From Caulobacteraceae bacterium (GTDB lineage: Bacteria > Pseudomonadota > Alphaproteobacteria > Caulobacterales > Caulobacteraceae), in the NCBI GenBank assembly GCA_028291305.1, contig JAQGII010000235.1, positions 1-5,103 of the forward strand: a stretch of 5,103 nucleotides of DNA, read 5' to 3'. The notes below the pieces were generated by a model. It made no database searches and was not told the origin of the DNA. It worked only from the letters and a program-made list of their open reading frames with translations. Shown piece after piece: positions 1 to 5,103 of the stretch. Numbering within the stretch: position 1 is the stretch's first letter; every line of letters begins with the position of its first letter. The position numbers were made by a program, and so were the translations under genes.

Positions 1-1
1 G

Positions 2-613
2 GTCTACATGCAGGGCTTCTCCTTCGGCAGCGGCATGACCCTGATGACCGGCCTGACCCACCCGCAGCTGTTCGCCGCCATTTCGCCCAACAACGGCATC
101 GGCGACTACAGCAAGGAGGTGATGTCCTGGCTCGGCGACCTGAAGGCCAAGTCCGACGTCCGCATGCCGACCATGGTCGTCTACGGCGACGTAGACACCG
201 GGGGCTCGCCCGACGCCCTGATACCGGCCGATGGCGTGCTGCGGCACGCCATCGACTACCAGCGGACATACAATCATCTGTCGGCCAAGGACCGGACCGA
301 GCGGTACGACAGCCCCTTTACCGCGCCCTACGACGTGCTGGCGCCGGGCGGAAAGCTGGTTCGCGCCGGCTTCGACGCGCGCTACCCGCAAGGGCGCTTC
401 AAGATCTACGAATACATGAGCGCCGATCCCAAGCCGCTCAACCTGTTCAAGCTCGTGTGGGTCACTGACCTGTCCCACGGGGGCGACGCCCGCGAAGCCC
501 AGCTCGAGTGGGACTACTTCAAGCAGTGGCGGCGCAATCCGGACGGGTCGCTGACCCACATCGAGACCGCCGCGGCCAAGCCGAACAAGCTGAAGATCAA
601 GACCAAGAACTAG
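2..613 (+). CDS. Secreted-type PHB depolymerase/LpqC-like esterase, C-terminal part (5' truncated by window edge)
   Basis: This is the last 203 residues of an alpha/beta-hydrolase; the reading frame is open to the window edge, so the Met codon at 8 is internal and not the start. The nucleophile elbow G-F-S-F-G has its Ser codon at 20-22. The likely acid is the second Asp of YGDVD (codon 194-196) and the likely base is the His of DLSHGG (codon 476-478), so the triad looks complete. These residues align almost without gaps with the C-terminal half of the next gene, at a little over half identity by eye, including the shared LEWD and RRNPDGSLT block near the end. Family knowledge suggests hydrolysis of polyester or hydroxy-acid/aromatic esters by a Ser hydrolase; the substrate is unknown. 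Unlike its paralogue it ends in a basic tail with five Lys in the last eleven residues. Whether it also has a second, upstream esterase half and a signal peptide cannot be seen. Confidence 0.85.
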   Translation, partial: VYMQGFSFGSGMTLMTGLTHPQLFAAISPNNGIGDYSKEVMSWLGDLKAKSDVRMPTMVVYGDVDTGGSPDALIPADGVLRHAIDYQRTYNHLSAKDRTERYDSPFTAPYDVLAPGGKLVRAGFDARYPQGRFKIYEYMSADPKPLNLFKLVWVTDLSHGGDAREAQLEWDYFKQWRRNPDGSLTHIETAAAKPNKLKIKTKN

Positions 614-628
614 AGCGACGAGAAGGGA

Positions 629-655
629 CGGCGGCGGTCCAAGTGGGCGCCGCCG
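629..655 (+). other. GC hairpin in the gap between the two esterase genes
   Basis: An 8-bp perfect inverted repeat (629-636 CGGCGGCG, 648-655 CGCCGCCG) encloses an 11-base loop, 15 bases after the upstream stop codon. There is no T-run behind it, so it is not a standard intrinsic terminator. It could slow 3' decay of the upstream message or attenuate transcription, but chance stems are common in DNA this GC-rich. Confidence 0.35.
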
Positions 656-679
656 GTCCGACTGATCATCGAGATTACT

Positions 680-685
680 GGGAGG
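680..685 (+). promoter_or_regulatory. Ribosome binding site setting the start of the two-domain esterase
   Basis: GGGAGG lies 5 bases before the ATG at 691. It decides the start: the frame is open back to 508 inside the upstream gene, but only the ATG at 691 has a strong Shine-Dalgarno and gives an N-terminus that leads into a signal peptide. Confidence 0.8.
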
Positions 686-690
686 ACCGC

Positions 691-2739
691 ATGAAAGGCC
701 TGGGGAAAACAATGTGGAGCGCCATTCGCGCGTTCGCGCGGCCGAAGCAGGAAGCAACGCGCCGGATCGGCGTCGTCATGGCCCTGGCCTTCGTGGCCTT
801 GGCCGGCCAAGCGGAAGCGCAAGTCCTCAAGAGGGTGCAGATGAGCGTCGGCGGGGGGATGCACGCGGCCAACCGCAGCTATGCCTACTACGCCTCCTCG
901 AAGGCCAACCACGACGGCTACAACATGTTGGTCTACGCCCTGCACGACGACGGGCAAACGGCCGAGGAGTTCGCCCAGTCCTCCGGCTGGATCAAGCTTG
1001 CCGAGGACAACGGCTTCGTCGTGATCTTCCCTGAGGCCCAGAACAAGACCTGGTCGCCTTACCGCGACGAGGAGGACGCCTACCTCAAGGAGGTCTACGA
1101 CAGCACGCTCACCCATCTGGTGGTCGATGCGGCGCCGGGCGACGGGCGGCCTGCGGGTCCGCCAAGGGGTGCCGGCGAGGGCGGTCCTCCCGCCCGGGGC
1201 GCCGGGGGTGAGGGCGGCCCTCCGCGCCGCGCCGCGGGAGGCGAAGGCGGTCCCCCAGCCCGAGGCGCCGGGGGCGAAGGCGGGGCCATGCCCGGCGCGG
1301 CCGGCCGCCCCGGAGGAATCCGCATCGGCTCCTGGCAGCCCTGGCAGTACTTCACCGGCGCCGGTTCCGGCGGCCGCGTGGCCCAGGAGTTCGCCATGAA
1401 CCACCCGGGGCTGGTGACGAGCGTGGCAACCCTGAACGGCGTGGTCTACCCGGCCTCCTACGCCCATGGCGAGGAGACCTCCCAGGGCGAGTTCCAGAAT
1501 CAGCTCGGCGGCAAGACCAACGTCCCGCTGTATCGGCCACTGAAGAAGGACGTCCCGGTTCCGGCCTGGCTGTTCACCGCAGGCGCGCCCGCCGCGCCGC
1601 AGGCGAAGCTCGCCGATTACTGGAAGCACAGCGACGGCGTCGCCCCCGCCCCGCACAACCAGGCGATCGGCGGCTTCCAGACGGCGGTGTACACGAGCCC
1701 GCGCAACGCGGTGCAGCAGGTGCGGGTCACCGCGGCGCCCGCCGGGACCCGGTACGATCCGGCCATGACCTCGGCGATCTGGCAGTTCTTCAGCCACATC
1801 GCGCGCTTCAGCTCGTCGCCCGACGGCCAGCTCGGTCCGATGATGACCCTGCCCGAGGTCAAGCAGGCCTTCGAGGAGCGCCACGCCAAGGTCGGCGACC
1901 GCGATTTCCTCTACTGGGTCAAGACTCCCTCCAGCTACGCCAAGGGCAAGTCGATGCCCCTGGTGATCGCCCTGCACGGCGGCGGCTACCCGGCCTGGAT
2001 GTACCTCAGCCAGATCAAGATGCACGAGGTGGGCGAGAAGGAGGGCTTCGTCACCGTCTACCTCAACGCGCCTAACAATCGGTGGCAATTCAACGCGCCC
2101 GAAACGGACGGCACTCGGGCCATCGCCCAGGTGATCGAGGAGATGGCGGCCAACTACGGGATCGACCGCGGCCGGGTTTATCTGCAGGGCTTCTCGATCG
2201 GCAGCGGCATGACCTTCGTCGAGGGGATCACCCATCCCCAGCTGTTCGCCGCGGTATCGCCCAACAGCGGGCTCGGCGACTTCGAACCTGCGGTGATGCG
2301 GCGTGTGGCCGAGATGAAGGCCAAAGGTCTGCGCCTGCCGATGCTCGCCGTCTACGGCGCCCAGGATCGCCAGTCGAGCACCGACGGGCTGATCCCGGCC
2401 CAGGGGGTGCTGCGCAACGCCATCGACACCATGAAGGCCTATGACGGCGTCACCACGCCCGACCGGCCTGAGCTGTTCCAGAGCCCGAACGCGACGCCCT
2501 ACGAGATCCTCGCGCCAGGCGGCAGACTCACCCAGACGGGTCCGGACGTCGGTTATCCCAAGGGGCGGTTCCTGCGGTACGACTACGTGAGCGCCGACGC
2601 CAAGCAGCCCATCTTCAGCTGGGTCTGGGCCATCGACATGCCGCACGGCCAGGCTCCCGGACAGGCCCAGCTCGAATGGGACTTCTTCAAGTCCTGGCGG
2701 CGCAATCCCGACGGGTCGCTCACCTATACAGCGCACTGA
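691..2739 (+). CDS. Secreted two-domain PHB depolymerase-like esterase with degenerate N-terminal domain
   Basis: The protein has 682 residues. Residues 1-43 form a signal peptide: a long basic n-region, a hydrophobic core at about 26-38, and AEA before Gln44. Two homologous alpha/beta-hydrolase halves follow (about 44-380 and 388-682). The C-terminal half has an HGGG oxyanion loop (429-432), nucleophile Ser502 in GFSIG, acid Asp559 in GAQD and base His652 in MPHG, as expected for the PHB-depolymerase/LpqC esterase family. The N-terminal half aligns with it (GFVVIFPEA with GFVTVYLNA; YFTGAGSGG with YLQGFSIGS), but the triad positions read Gly225, Ala301 and Ala351 and the oxyanion loop is HDDG (85-88). 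It is therefore probably not an active esterase and may bind substrate or act structurally. A Gly/Pro/Ala/Arg-rich insert (about 150-210) interrupts it just before the nucleophile strand. The gene follows its paralogue by 77 bp, probably in one operon. A polyester or ester-linked substrate is inferred; the exact one is unknown. Confidence 0.9.
   Translation: MKGLGKTMWSAIRAFARPKQEATRRIGVVMALAFVALAGQAEAQVLKRVQMSVGGGMHAANRSYAYYASSKANHDGYNMLVYALHDDGQTAEEFAQSSGWIKLAEDNGFVVIFPEAQNKTWSPYRDEEDAYLKEVYDSTLTHLVVDAAPGDGRPAGPPRGAGEGGPPARGAGGEGGPPRRAAGGEGGPPARGAGGEGGAMPGAAGRPGGIRIGSWQPWQYFTGAGSGGRVAQEFAMNHPGLVTSVATLNGVVYPASYAHGEETSQGEFQNQLGGKTNVPLYRPLKKDVPVPAWLFTAGAPAAPQAKLADYWKHSDGVAPAPHNQAIGGFQTAVYTSPRNAVQQVRVTAAPAGTRYDPAMTSAIWQFFSHIARFSSSPDGQLGPMMTLPEVKQAFEERHAKVGDRDFLYWVKTPSSYAKGKSMPLVIALHGGGYPAWMYLSQIKMHEVGEKEGFVTVYLNAPNNRWQFNAPETDGTRAIAQVIEEMAANYGIDRGRVYLQGFSIGSGMTFVEGITHPQLFAAVSPNSGLGDFEPAVMRRVAEMKAKGLRLPMLAVYGAQDRQSSTDGLIPAQGVLRNAIDTMKAYDGVTTPDRPELFQSPNATPYEILAPGGRLTQTGPDVGYPKGRFLRYDYVSADAKQPIFSWVWAIDMPHGQAPGQAQLEWDFFKSWRRNPDGSLTYTAH
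1177..1308 (+). repeat. In-frame 33-bp tandem repeat encoding a Gly/Pro-rich loop
   Basis: Three units of 33 bp start at 1177, 1210 and 1243, each coding for 11 residues close to EGGPPARGAGG (the middle one reads EGGPPRRAAGG). A fourth, degenerate unit runs from 1276 to 1308. The Glu codons at residues 163, 174, 185 and 196 mark the period exactly. Because the unit is a multiple of three, gain or loss of copies would keep the frame. The encoded loop sits in the N-terminal esterase half, between the helix after STLTHLVVD and the strand leading to the degenerate nucleophile elbow. It is probably disordered and solvent-exposed. Confidence 0.85.
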
Positions 2740-2759
2740 ACGATCGATCCTACCCCGCG

Positions 2760-2778
2760 GCGGGCCGGCTCGGCCCGC
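2760..2778 (+). other. GC-only hairpin between esterase and DUF6152 genes
   Basis: The arms GCGGGCCG (2760-2767) and CGGCCCGC (2771-2778) pair perfectly over 8 bp around a 3-base loop. It starts 20 bases after the esterase stop and ends 16 bases before the next Shine-Dalgarno. With no T-run it is more likely an RNA-stability or attenuation element than a full terminator, which fits genes 2 and 3 being co-transcribed at differing levels. The function is inferred. Confidence 0.45.
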
Positions 2779-2794
2779 GAACAATCCGAGAAAT

Positions 2795-2798
2795 GGAG
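2795..2798 (+). promoter_or_regulatory. Ribosome binding site for the DUF6152-like gene
   Basis: GGAG lies 6 bases before the ATG at 2805. It supports that start over the in-frame ATG at 2793, which overlaps this site and has only a weak match upstream, and over the ATG at 2826, which has none. Confidence 0.65.
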
Positions 2799-2804
2799 AA
2801 AACC

Positions 2805-3227
2805 ATGAGCGAGTTGGACAAGAGCATGAAGCCCGGACGCGCGGCGCTTTGGTTGGGCGCCCTGGCAGCGGCGGGAGTGGGCGCGCTGTCAGCCGCTTCG
2901 CCGGCCGCGGCTCACCACTCCTTCGCGATGTACGATCGCGCCCGAACCGTGACGCTGGAAGGCACGGTCAAGGATTGGCAGTTCGCCAATCCGCACAGTC
3001 AACTGGTGATGGTGGTCCTGGAGAACGGGACGCCGGTCGAATACAACGTCGAAGGGGCCAGCGTGAATACGCTTGTCCGGATCGGCTGGGGTCCCAAGAC
3101 CTTCAAGGCCGGCGACAAAATCAGCGTGGTGATGAACCCGCTCCGCGACGGCTCAAAAGCCGGCGCCTTCCTGCGGGCTACGCGGGCAGACGGCAAGACC
3201 CTGAGCGCAGGCCAGACGCCGAACTGA
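2805..3227 (+). CDS. Secreted DUF6152-like protein
   Basis: The protein has 140 residues with a signal peptide: a hydrophobic stretch at about 13-31 and PAAA before His37. The mature protein of 104 residues begins HHSFAMYD. It continues with TLEGTVKDWQFANPH (50-64), NTLVRIGW (88-95), GDKIS (103-107) and NPLRDG (111-116). This order of an HHSFA start, an L-x-GTV strand, an NPH motif, GW, GD and P-x-RDG is what I know of the DUF6152 family of small periplasmic proteins; the family has no established biochemical role. It looks like a small all-beta domain without an enzyme active site. A mature N-terminal His-His plus His64 could bind a metal, which is inference. It lies 65 bp after the esterase gene and 27 bp before a lipoprotein gene, probably in the same operon, so an envelope accessory role is plausible. 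Confidence 0.85.
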   Translation: MSELDKSMKPGRAALWLGALAAAGVGALSAASPAAAHHSFAMYDRARTVTLEGTVKDWQFANPHSQLVMVVLENGTPVEYNVEGASVNTLVRIGWGPKTFKAGDKISVVMNPLRDGSKAGAFLRATRADGKTLSAGQTPN

Positions 3228-3242
3228 TCGCCGCCGCCATTC

Positions 3243-3247
3243 AAGGA
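3243..3247 (+). promoter_or_regulatory. Ribosome binding site of the small lipoprotein gene
   Basis: AAGGA lies 7 bases before the ATG at 3255 in a 27-bp gap. It supports both this start and the reality of the small gene. Confidence 0.6.
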
Positions 3248-3254
3248 AATCATC

Positions 3255-3572
3255 ATGCACAAACGCCTAACGAGTCTCGTGCTGCTCGCCGGTCTGGGCC
3301 TGCTCAGCGCCTGCGAGACCACCGCCGCGGGCGGCAAGACCGCGGACACGGCGGCCAAGTCGAAGCTGGCGGACGTCGAGACGTTGCAGAAGGCGACAGC
3401 CTTGGCCAACGGCAATATGGCCTGGGAGACCGTGGATATCTCTCAAGTGCAGCGCGACGCCGAGAAGGTGACCTGGCTGGCCAAGACGCGCTCCCTGCAC
3501 CTGCATTGCACAGCTGAACCGGACGGCTCCGGTTCCTACTGCGCGCCTCTACCGGACTCGCCTGGCGTGTAA
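3255..3572 (+). CDS. Small outer-envelope lipoprotein, unknown function
   Basis: The protein has 105 residues. Its N-terminus is a lipoprotein signal: basic HKR, a hydrophobic core at 5-17, and the lipobox L17-S18-A19-C20, so the mature protein should be lipid-anchored at Cys20. The next residue is Glu, not the Asp that retains lipoproteins in the inner membrane of E. coli, which favours the outer membrane. A Thr/Ala/Gly/Lys-rich linker (21-38) leads into a helical-looking segment (about 39-75) and then a C-terminal patch with HLHC and a second Cys (Cys85, Cys96) separated by an acidic, Gly/Ser-rich loop. The two Cys could form a disulfide in the periplasm. I do not recognise a family. The 27-bp spacing from the DUF6152-like gene and shared strand suggest co-transcription; it is the last gene before a 263-bp gap. 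Confidence 0.75.
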   Translation: MHKRLTSLVLLAGLGLLSACETTAAGGKTADTAAKSKLADVETLQKATALANGNMAWETVDISQVQRDAEKVTWLAKTRSLHLHCTAEPDGSGSYCAPLPDSPGV

Positions 3573-3604
3573 GGGGTTGGCGGCGGACTTGGGGTCACCT
3601 GTTC

Positions 3605-3614
3605 GCGCATGCGC
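3605..3614. other. 10-bp perfect palindrome GCGCATGCGC
   Basis: The palindrome lies 32 bases after the lipoprotein stop and is flanked by GGGG (3591-3594) and CCCC (3618-3621), which could close a larger interrupted stem. There is no loop of its own and no T-run, so a terminator call is not supported. It may be a protein-binding site or a chance palindrome. Confidence 0.25.
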
Positions 3615-3646
3615 TATCCCCGCGACACATAAAATGTTGGAAGGGA

Positions 3647-3652
3647 TATAAT
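3647..3652 (+). promoter_or_regulatory. Candidate -10 element (TATAAT)
   Basis: This is an exact consensus hexamer in the AT-rich gap, about 185 bases before the receptor start. The upstream partner is poor: GACACA at 3624-3629 with 17-bp spacing, or GCGACA at 3622-3627 with 19-bp spacing (the latter shares only GACA with TTGACA). A start site near 3659 would leave a leader of roughly 175 bases. A match of this kind is more likely by chance in AT-rich DNA. Confidence 0.35.
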
Positions 3653-3656
3653 ATAA

Positions 3657-3672
3657 ACTATACAGTATTAGT
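3657..3672. promoter_or_regulatory. Candidate operator: imperfect inverted repeat at the predicted transcription start
   Basis: ACTATAC and GTATTAGT face each other around a central A; the right arm matches the reverse complement of the left apart from one extra T. The inner ATACAGTAT (3660-3668) is a perfect 4+1+4 palindrome. It lies 4 bases after the TATAAT, where a repressor would block initiation. The regulator is not in the window. Confidence 0.25.
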
Positions 3673-3821
3673 AGAATGTGATGCAGTCAGTTTGGAAGAT
3701 TATTTCTATAAAATAGATTTATTGCGGTAAAAACTGAAAATACGCCGCATTCCATTAGTTAGCTTAACCATCAGACAAGAACGGATGGGCTGCGCTATTA
3801 AAATCTAATGTTAAAAAACAT

Positions 3822-3828
3822 GGGGAGG
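3822..3828 (+). promoter_or_regulatory. Strong ribosome binding site of the TonB-dependent receptor
   Basis: GGGGAGG lies 7 bases before the ATG at 3836 and fixes the start. A weak 5-bp hairpin (ATGTT 3808-3812, AACAT 3817-3821) abuts it without covering it. Confidence 0.8.
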
Positions 3829-3835
3829 AAATCAA

Positions 3836-5103
3836 ATGAAAGTAATCGCCGCACTTTGCGGAGGGGTAAGTCTGCTGGCTATCGGGTCGGCGGCCTATGC
3901 ACAGGGCGCCGCTTCGGCTGGGCCGACCGCGCACGACCCGACCACGCTTGACTCGGTCGTGGTGACCGGCTCCCACATCGTCCGGAACGGTTACAGCGCC
4001 CCCACCCCGGTGACGGTGGCCCCGATCGAGCAACTGCTCGATACTGTCCCGTCCAGCATTCCCAACGCCCTGAACAGGGATCTGCCGCAATTCGCCGGGT
4101 CGACGGGCAGCGCGGGCAACAGCACCACCGGCGGCACGGCGAGCGTGTTCGGCGGCAACTATTTGAACCTGCGCAACTTCGGCGCCATCCGCACCCTGAT
4201 CCTGCTGGATGGCCGGCGGGTGCCGGCGACCGCGATCAACGGCCAGGTCGATGCCAATGTTCTGCCGCAGATGCTGGTCGAGCGGGTGGACGTGGTCACC
4301 GGCGGCGCCTCGGCCGTCTATGGTTCAGACGCCGTCACTGGCGTGGTCAACTTCGTGCTCGATAAGCACTTCAACGGCCTCAAGTTGGTGGCTCAGGCCG
4401 GCACCTCCACATACGGCGACGCTAATTCCAACCGCATCGGCGTCGCCGCCGGCGCCAATGTCACCGACCGCGGCCACTTCATCTTCAGCGCCGAACGCTC
4501 CCAGGACTTCGGCATCCCCACGCATGAGAACCGCTCATGGTCGGCGGCGGTCCCGGACTACGTCGGGACGGGCAGCAGCGCGGCCAATCCGTTCGTGCTG
4601 ATAAATGACGCGCGCCTGAACAGCGCGACTTACGGGGGCCTCATCACCAAGGTGGCCGGCGGGGCCTCGGCAGGCCTGGTCAACCAGCAGTTCGTTGGCG
4701 GCGGAACGCTGGGGGCCTTCAATCCCGGCACGCCGACGGCGACAAGCACCATCAATATCGGCGGCGACGGCGCCTATTACAAAGGCCTCAGCCTTAGTGG
4801 GCCGTCGATCACCACCCAGGGCTTCGGCCGTTTCGAATATGAGCTGACCAAGGACATAATCGCCTATGCGCAGCTCGGCTATGCCGAGAACGAGCTTCCC
4901 GGCCAGCACAGCCTCAACTCGCCGCCCACGCCGCTGACGATTTTCAGCGGCAATCCCTACCTTCCGGCCTCGGTGCAAAGTCAGCTCGGGGCCAGCCCCG
5001 CCGCCAACTTCACCGTCAACCGCCTGAACCGCGACCTGGCGCAGGATGCGACGCAGTACCAGAAGATCGACGCCCTGCAGTTCACGACGGGTCTAAGCGG
5101 GTC
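3836..5103 (+). CDS. TonB-dependent outer-membrane receptor, N-terminal part (3' truncated by window edge)
   Basis: The first 422 residues are visible, with no stop before the window end; the family usually has 700-1000. A signal peptide (1-22, AYA before Gln23) is followed by a TonB box, LDSVVVTGS (38-46), and then the plug domain. Plug landmarks are NLRNFG (111-116), LILLDGRRVP (121-130), VERVDVVTGGASAVYGSDAV (148-167) and GVVNFVLDK (169-177), all hallmark motifs of the family. Barrel strands begin after about residue 180. The box comes so soon after the signal peptide that there is no room for an N-terminal signalling (STN) domain, so FecA-type sigma-factor control is unlikely. The protein would use TonB-ExbBD energy to import a ligand across the outer membrane. 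Next to secreted esterases, a product of their hydrolysis is a reasonable guess, but plug sequence does not give ligand identity. It probably has its own promoter in the AT-rich gap. Confidence 0.93.
   Translation, partial: MKVIAALCGGVSLLAIGSAAYAQGAASAGPTAHDPTTLDSVVVTGSHIVRNGYSAPTPVTVAPIEQLLDTVPSSIPNALNRDLPQFAGSTGSAGNSTTGGTASVFGGNYLNLRNFGAIRTLILLDGRRVPATAINGQVDANVLPQMLVERVDVVTGGASAVYGSDAVTGVVNFVLDKHFNGLKLVAQAGTSTYGDANSNRIGVAAGANVTDRGHFIFSAERSQDFGIPTHENRSWSAAVPDYVGTGSSAANPFVLINDARLNSATYGGLITKVAGGASAGLVNQQFVGGGTLGAFNPGTPTATSTINIGGDGAYYKGLSLSGPSITTQGFGRFEYELTKDIIAYAQLGYAENELPGQHSLNSPPTPLTIFSGNPYLPASVQSQLGASPAANFTVNRLNRDLAQDATQYQKIDALQFTTGLSG

Larger units (their letters stand above)
3573..3835 (+). 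promoter_or_regulatory. AT-rich intergenic regulatory region before the TonB-dependent receptor
   Basis: This gene-free stretch of 263 bases shifts abruptly from GC-rich to AT-rich: 3631-3820 holds 60 G+C in 190 bases by hand count. It contains a perfect TATAAT, an imperfect inverted repeat just downstream of it, a loose TGCGG/CCGCA pair (3723-3727, 3745-3749) and a strong Shine-Dalgarno at its end. I see no supported gene or recognised riboswitch in it. It most likely holds the promoter and a long leader of the receptor gene. Confidence 0.6.

Noticed and set aside
508..690. In-frame 61-codon extension of the two-domain esterase into the upstream gene
   Set aside because: It overlaps the conserved 3' end of gene 1 in another frame, lacks a ribosome binding site, and would bury the signal peptide. 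The ATG at 691 with GGGAGG is better.
1129..1317. Collagen-like domain in the Gly/Pro-rich insert
   Set aside because: The period is 11 residues, not Gly-X-Y triplets, so a collagen helix is not supported.
1332..1374. Active nucleophile GxSxG in the N-terminal esterase half
   Set aside because: The elbow reads G-A-G-S-G-G. In the gap-free alignment with GFSIGS the nucleophile position is Gly225, and the nearby Ser226 is one residue off register.
610..2784. A 724-codon open frame on the minus strand opposite the two-domain esterase gene
   Set aside because: It mirrors a GC-rich coding gene. Its translation is rich in Arg, Gly, His and Leu without recognisable motifs, and the plus-strand frame has clear homology, a signal peptide and a ribosome binding site.
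2849..3517. Plus-strand 222-codon frame across genes 3 and 4
   Set aside because: It is a different frame of two genes that each have an export signal and a Shine-Dalgarno. Its product is Arg/Gly-rich with no motif.
3591..3621. Intrinsic terminator after the lipoprotein gene
   Set aside because: GGGG/CCCC and the GCGCATGCGC palindrome do not form one clean stem-loop, and no T-run follows.
3681..3716. 11-residue upstream open frame in the receptor leader
   Set aside because: It has no convincing ribosome binding site and AT-rich codons typical of non-coding DNA; a leader peptide cannot be supported.
3653..3835. Cobalamin or other riboswitch in the long receptor leader
   Set aside because: I looked for the conserved B12-box-type core and other familiar aptamer motifs and found none; the leader has only short, weak stems.
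3764..4090. Minus-strand 108-codon frame across the intergenic gap and receptor start
   Set aside because: It overlaps the receptor's signal peptide and TonB box in antisense and has no supporting motif; it is a shadow of the coding frame.

Overview
The window is GC-rich (about two thirds G+C in the genes). It carries five genes, all on the + strand, and every product that can be checked is exported. The signal peptides, a TonB-dependent outer-membrane receptor with a classic VVVTGS box, and a DUF6152-type protein point to a Gram-negative alphaproteobacterium. Caulobacterales (Phenylobacterium/Caulobacter-like) or Sphingomonadales is my inference; no marker gene here fixes the taxon.

Layout. 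(1) 2-613: the C-terminal 203 residues of an alpha/beta-hydrolase of the PHB-depolymerase/LpqC esterase type, cut by the window edge. (2) 691-2739: a secreted 682-residue paralogue made of two esterase-like halves. The C-terminal half has a full Ser-Asp-His triad. The N-terminal half has lost all three residues and carries a Gly/Pro-rich insert encoded by a 33-bp tandem repeat. (3) 2805-3227: a secreted DUF6152-like protein whose predicted mature N-terminus is His-His. (4) 3255-3572: a small lipoprotein of unknown function. (5) 3836-5103 and beyond: the signal peptide, plug and start of the barrel of a TonB-dependent receptor, running off the window end.

Genes 1-4 are separated by 77, 65 and 27 bp and look like one operon whose promoter lies upstream of the window. 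GC hairpins sit in the first two gaps. A 263-bp gap before the receptor contains an AT-rich island (60 G+C in 190 bases, 3631-3820, counted by hand). It has a perfect TATAAT and an imperfect inverted repeat just downstream, so the receptor probably has its own, possibly repressible, promoter.

Working model (inference): two related secreted esterases cleave an ester-linked polymer or conjugate outside the cytoplasm. The receptor imports a product, and the DUF6152 protein and lipoprotein have accessory envelope roles. The substrate cannot be read from the sequence. No RNA genes, mobile elements, CRISPR arrays or origins were seen, and no gene-free stretch exceeds 300 bases.
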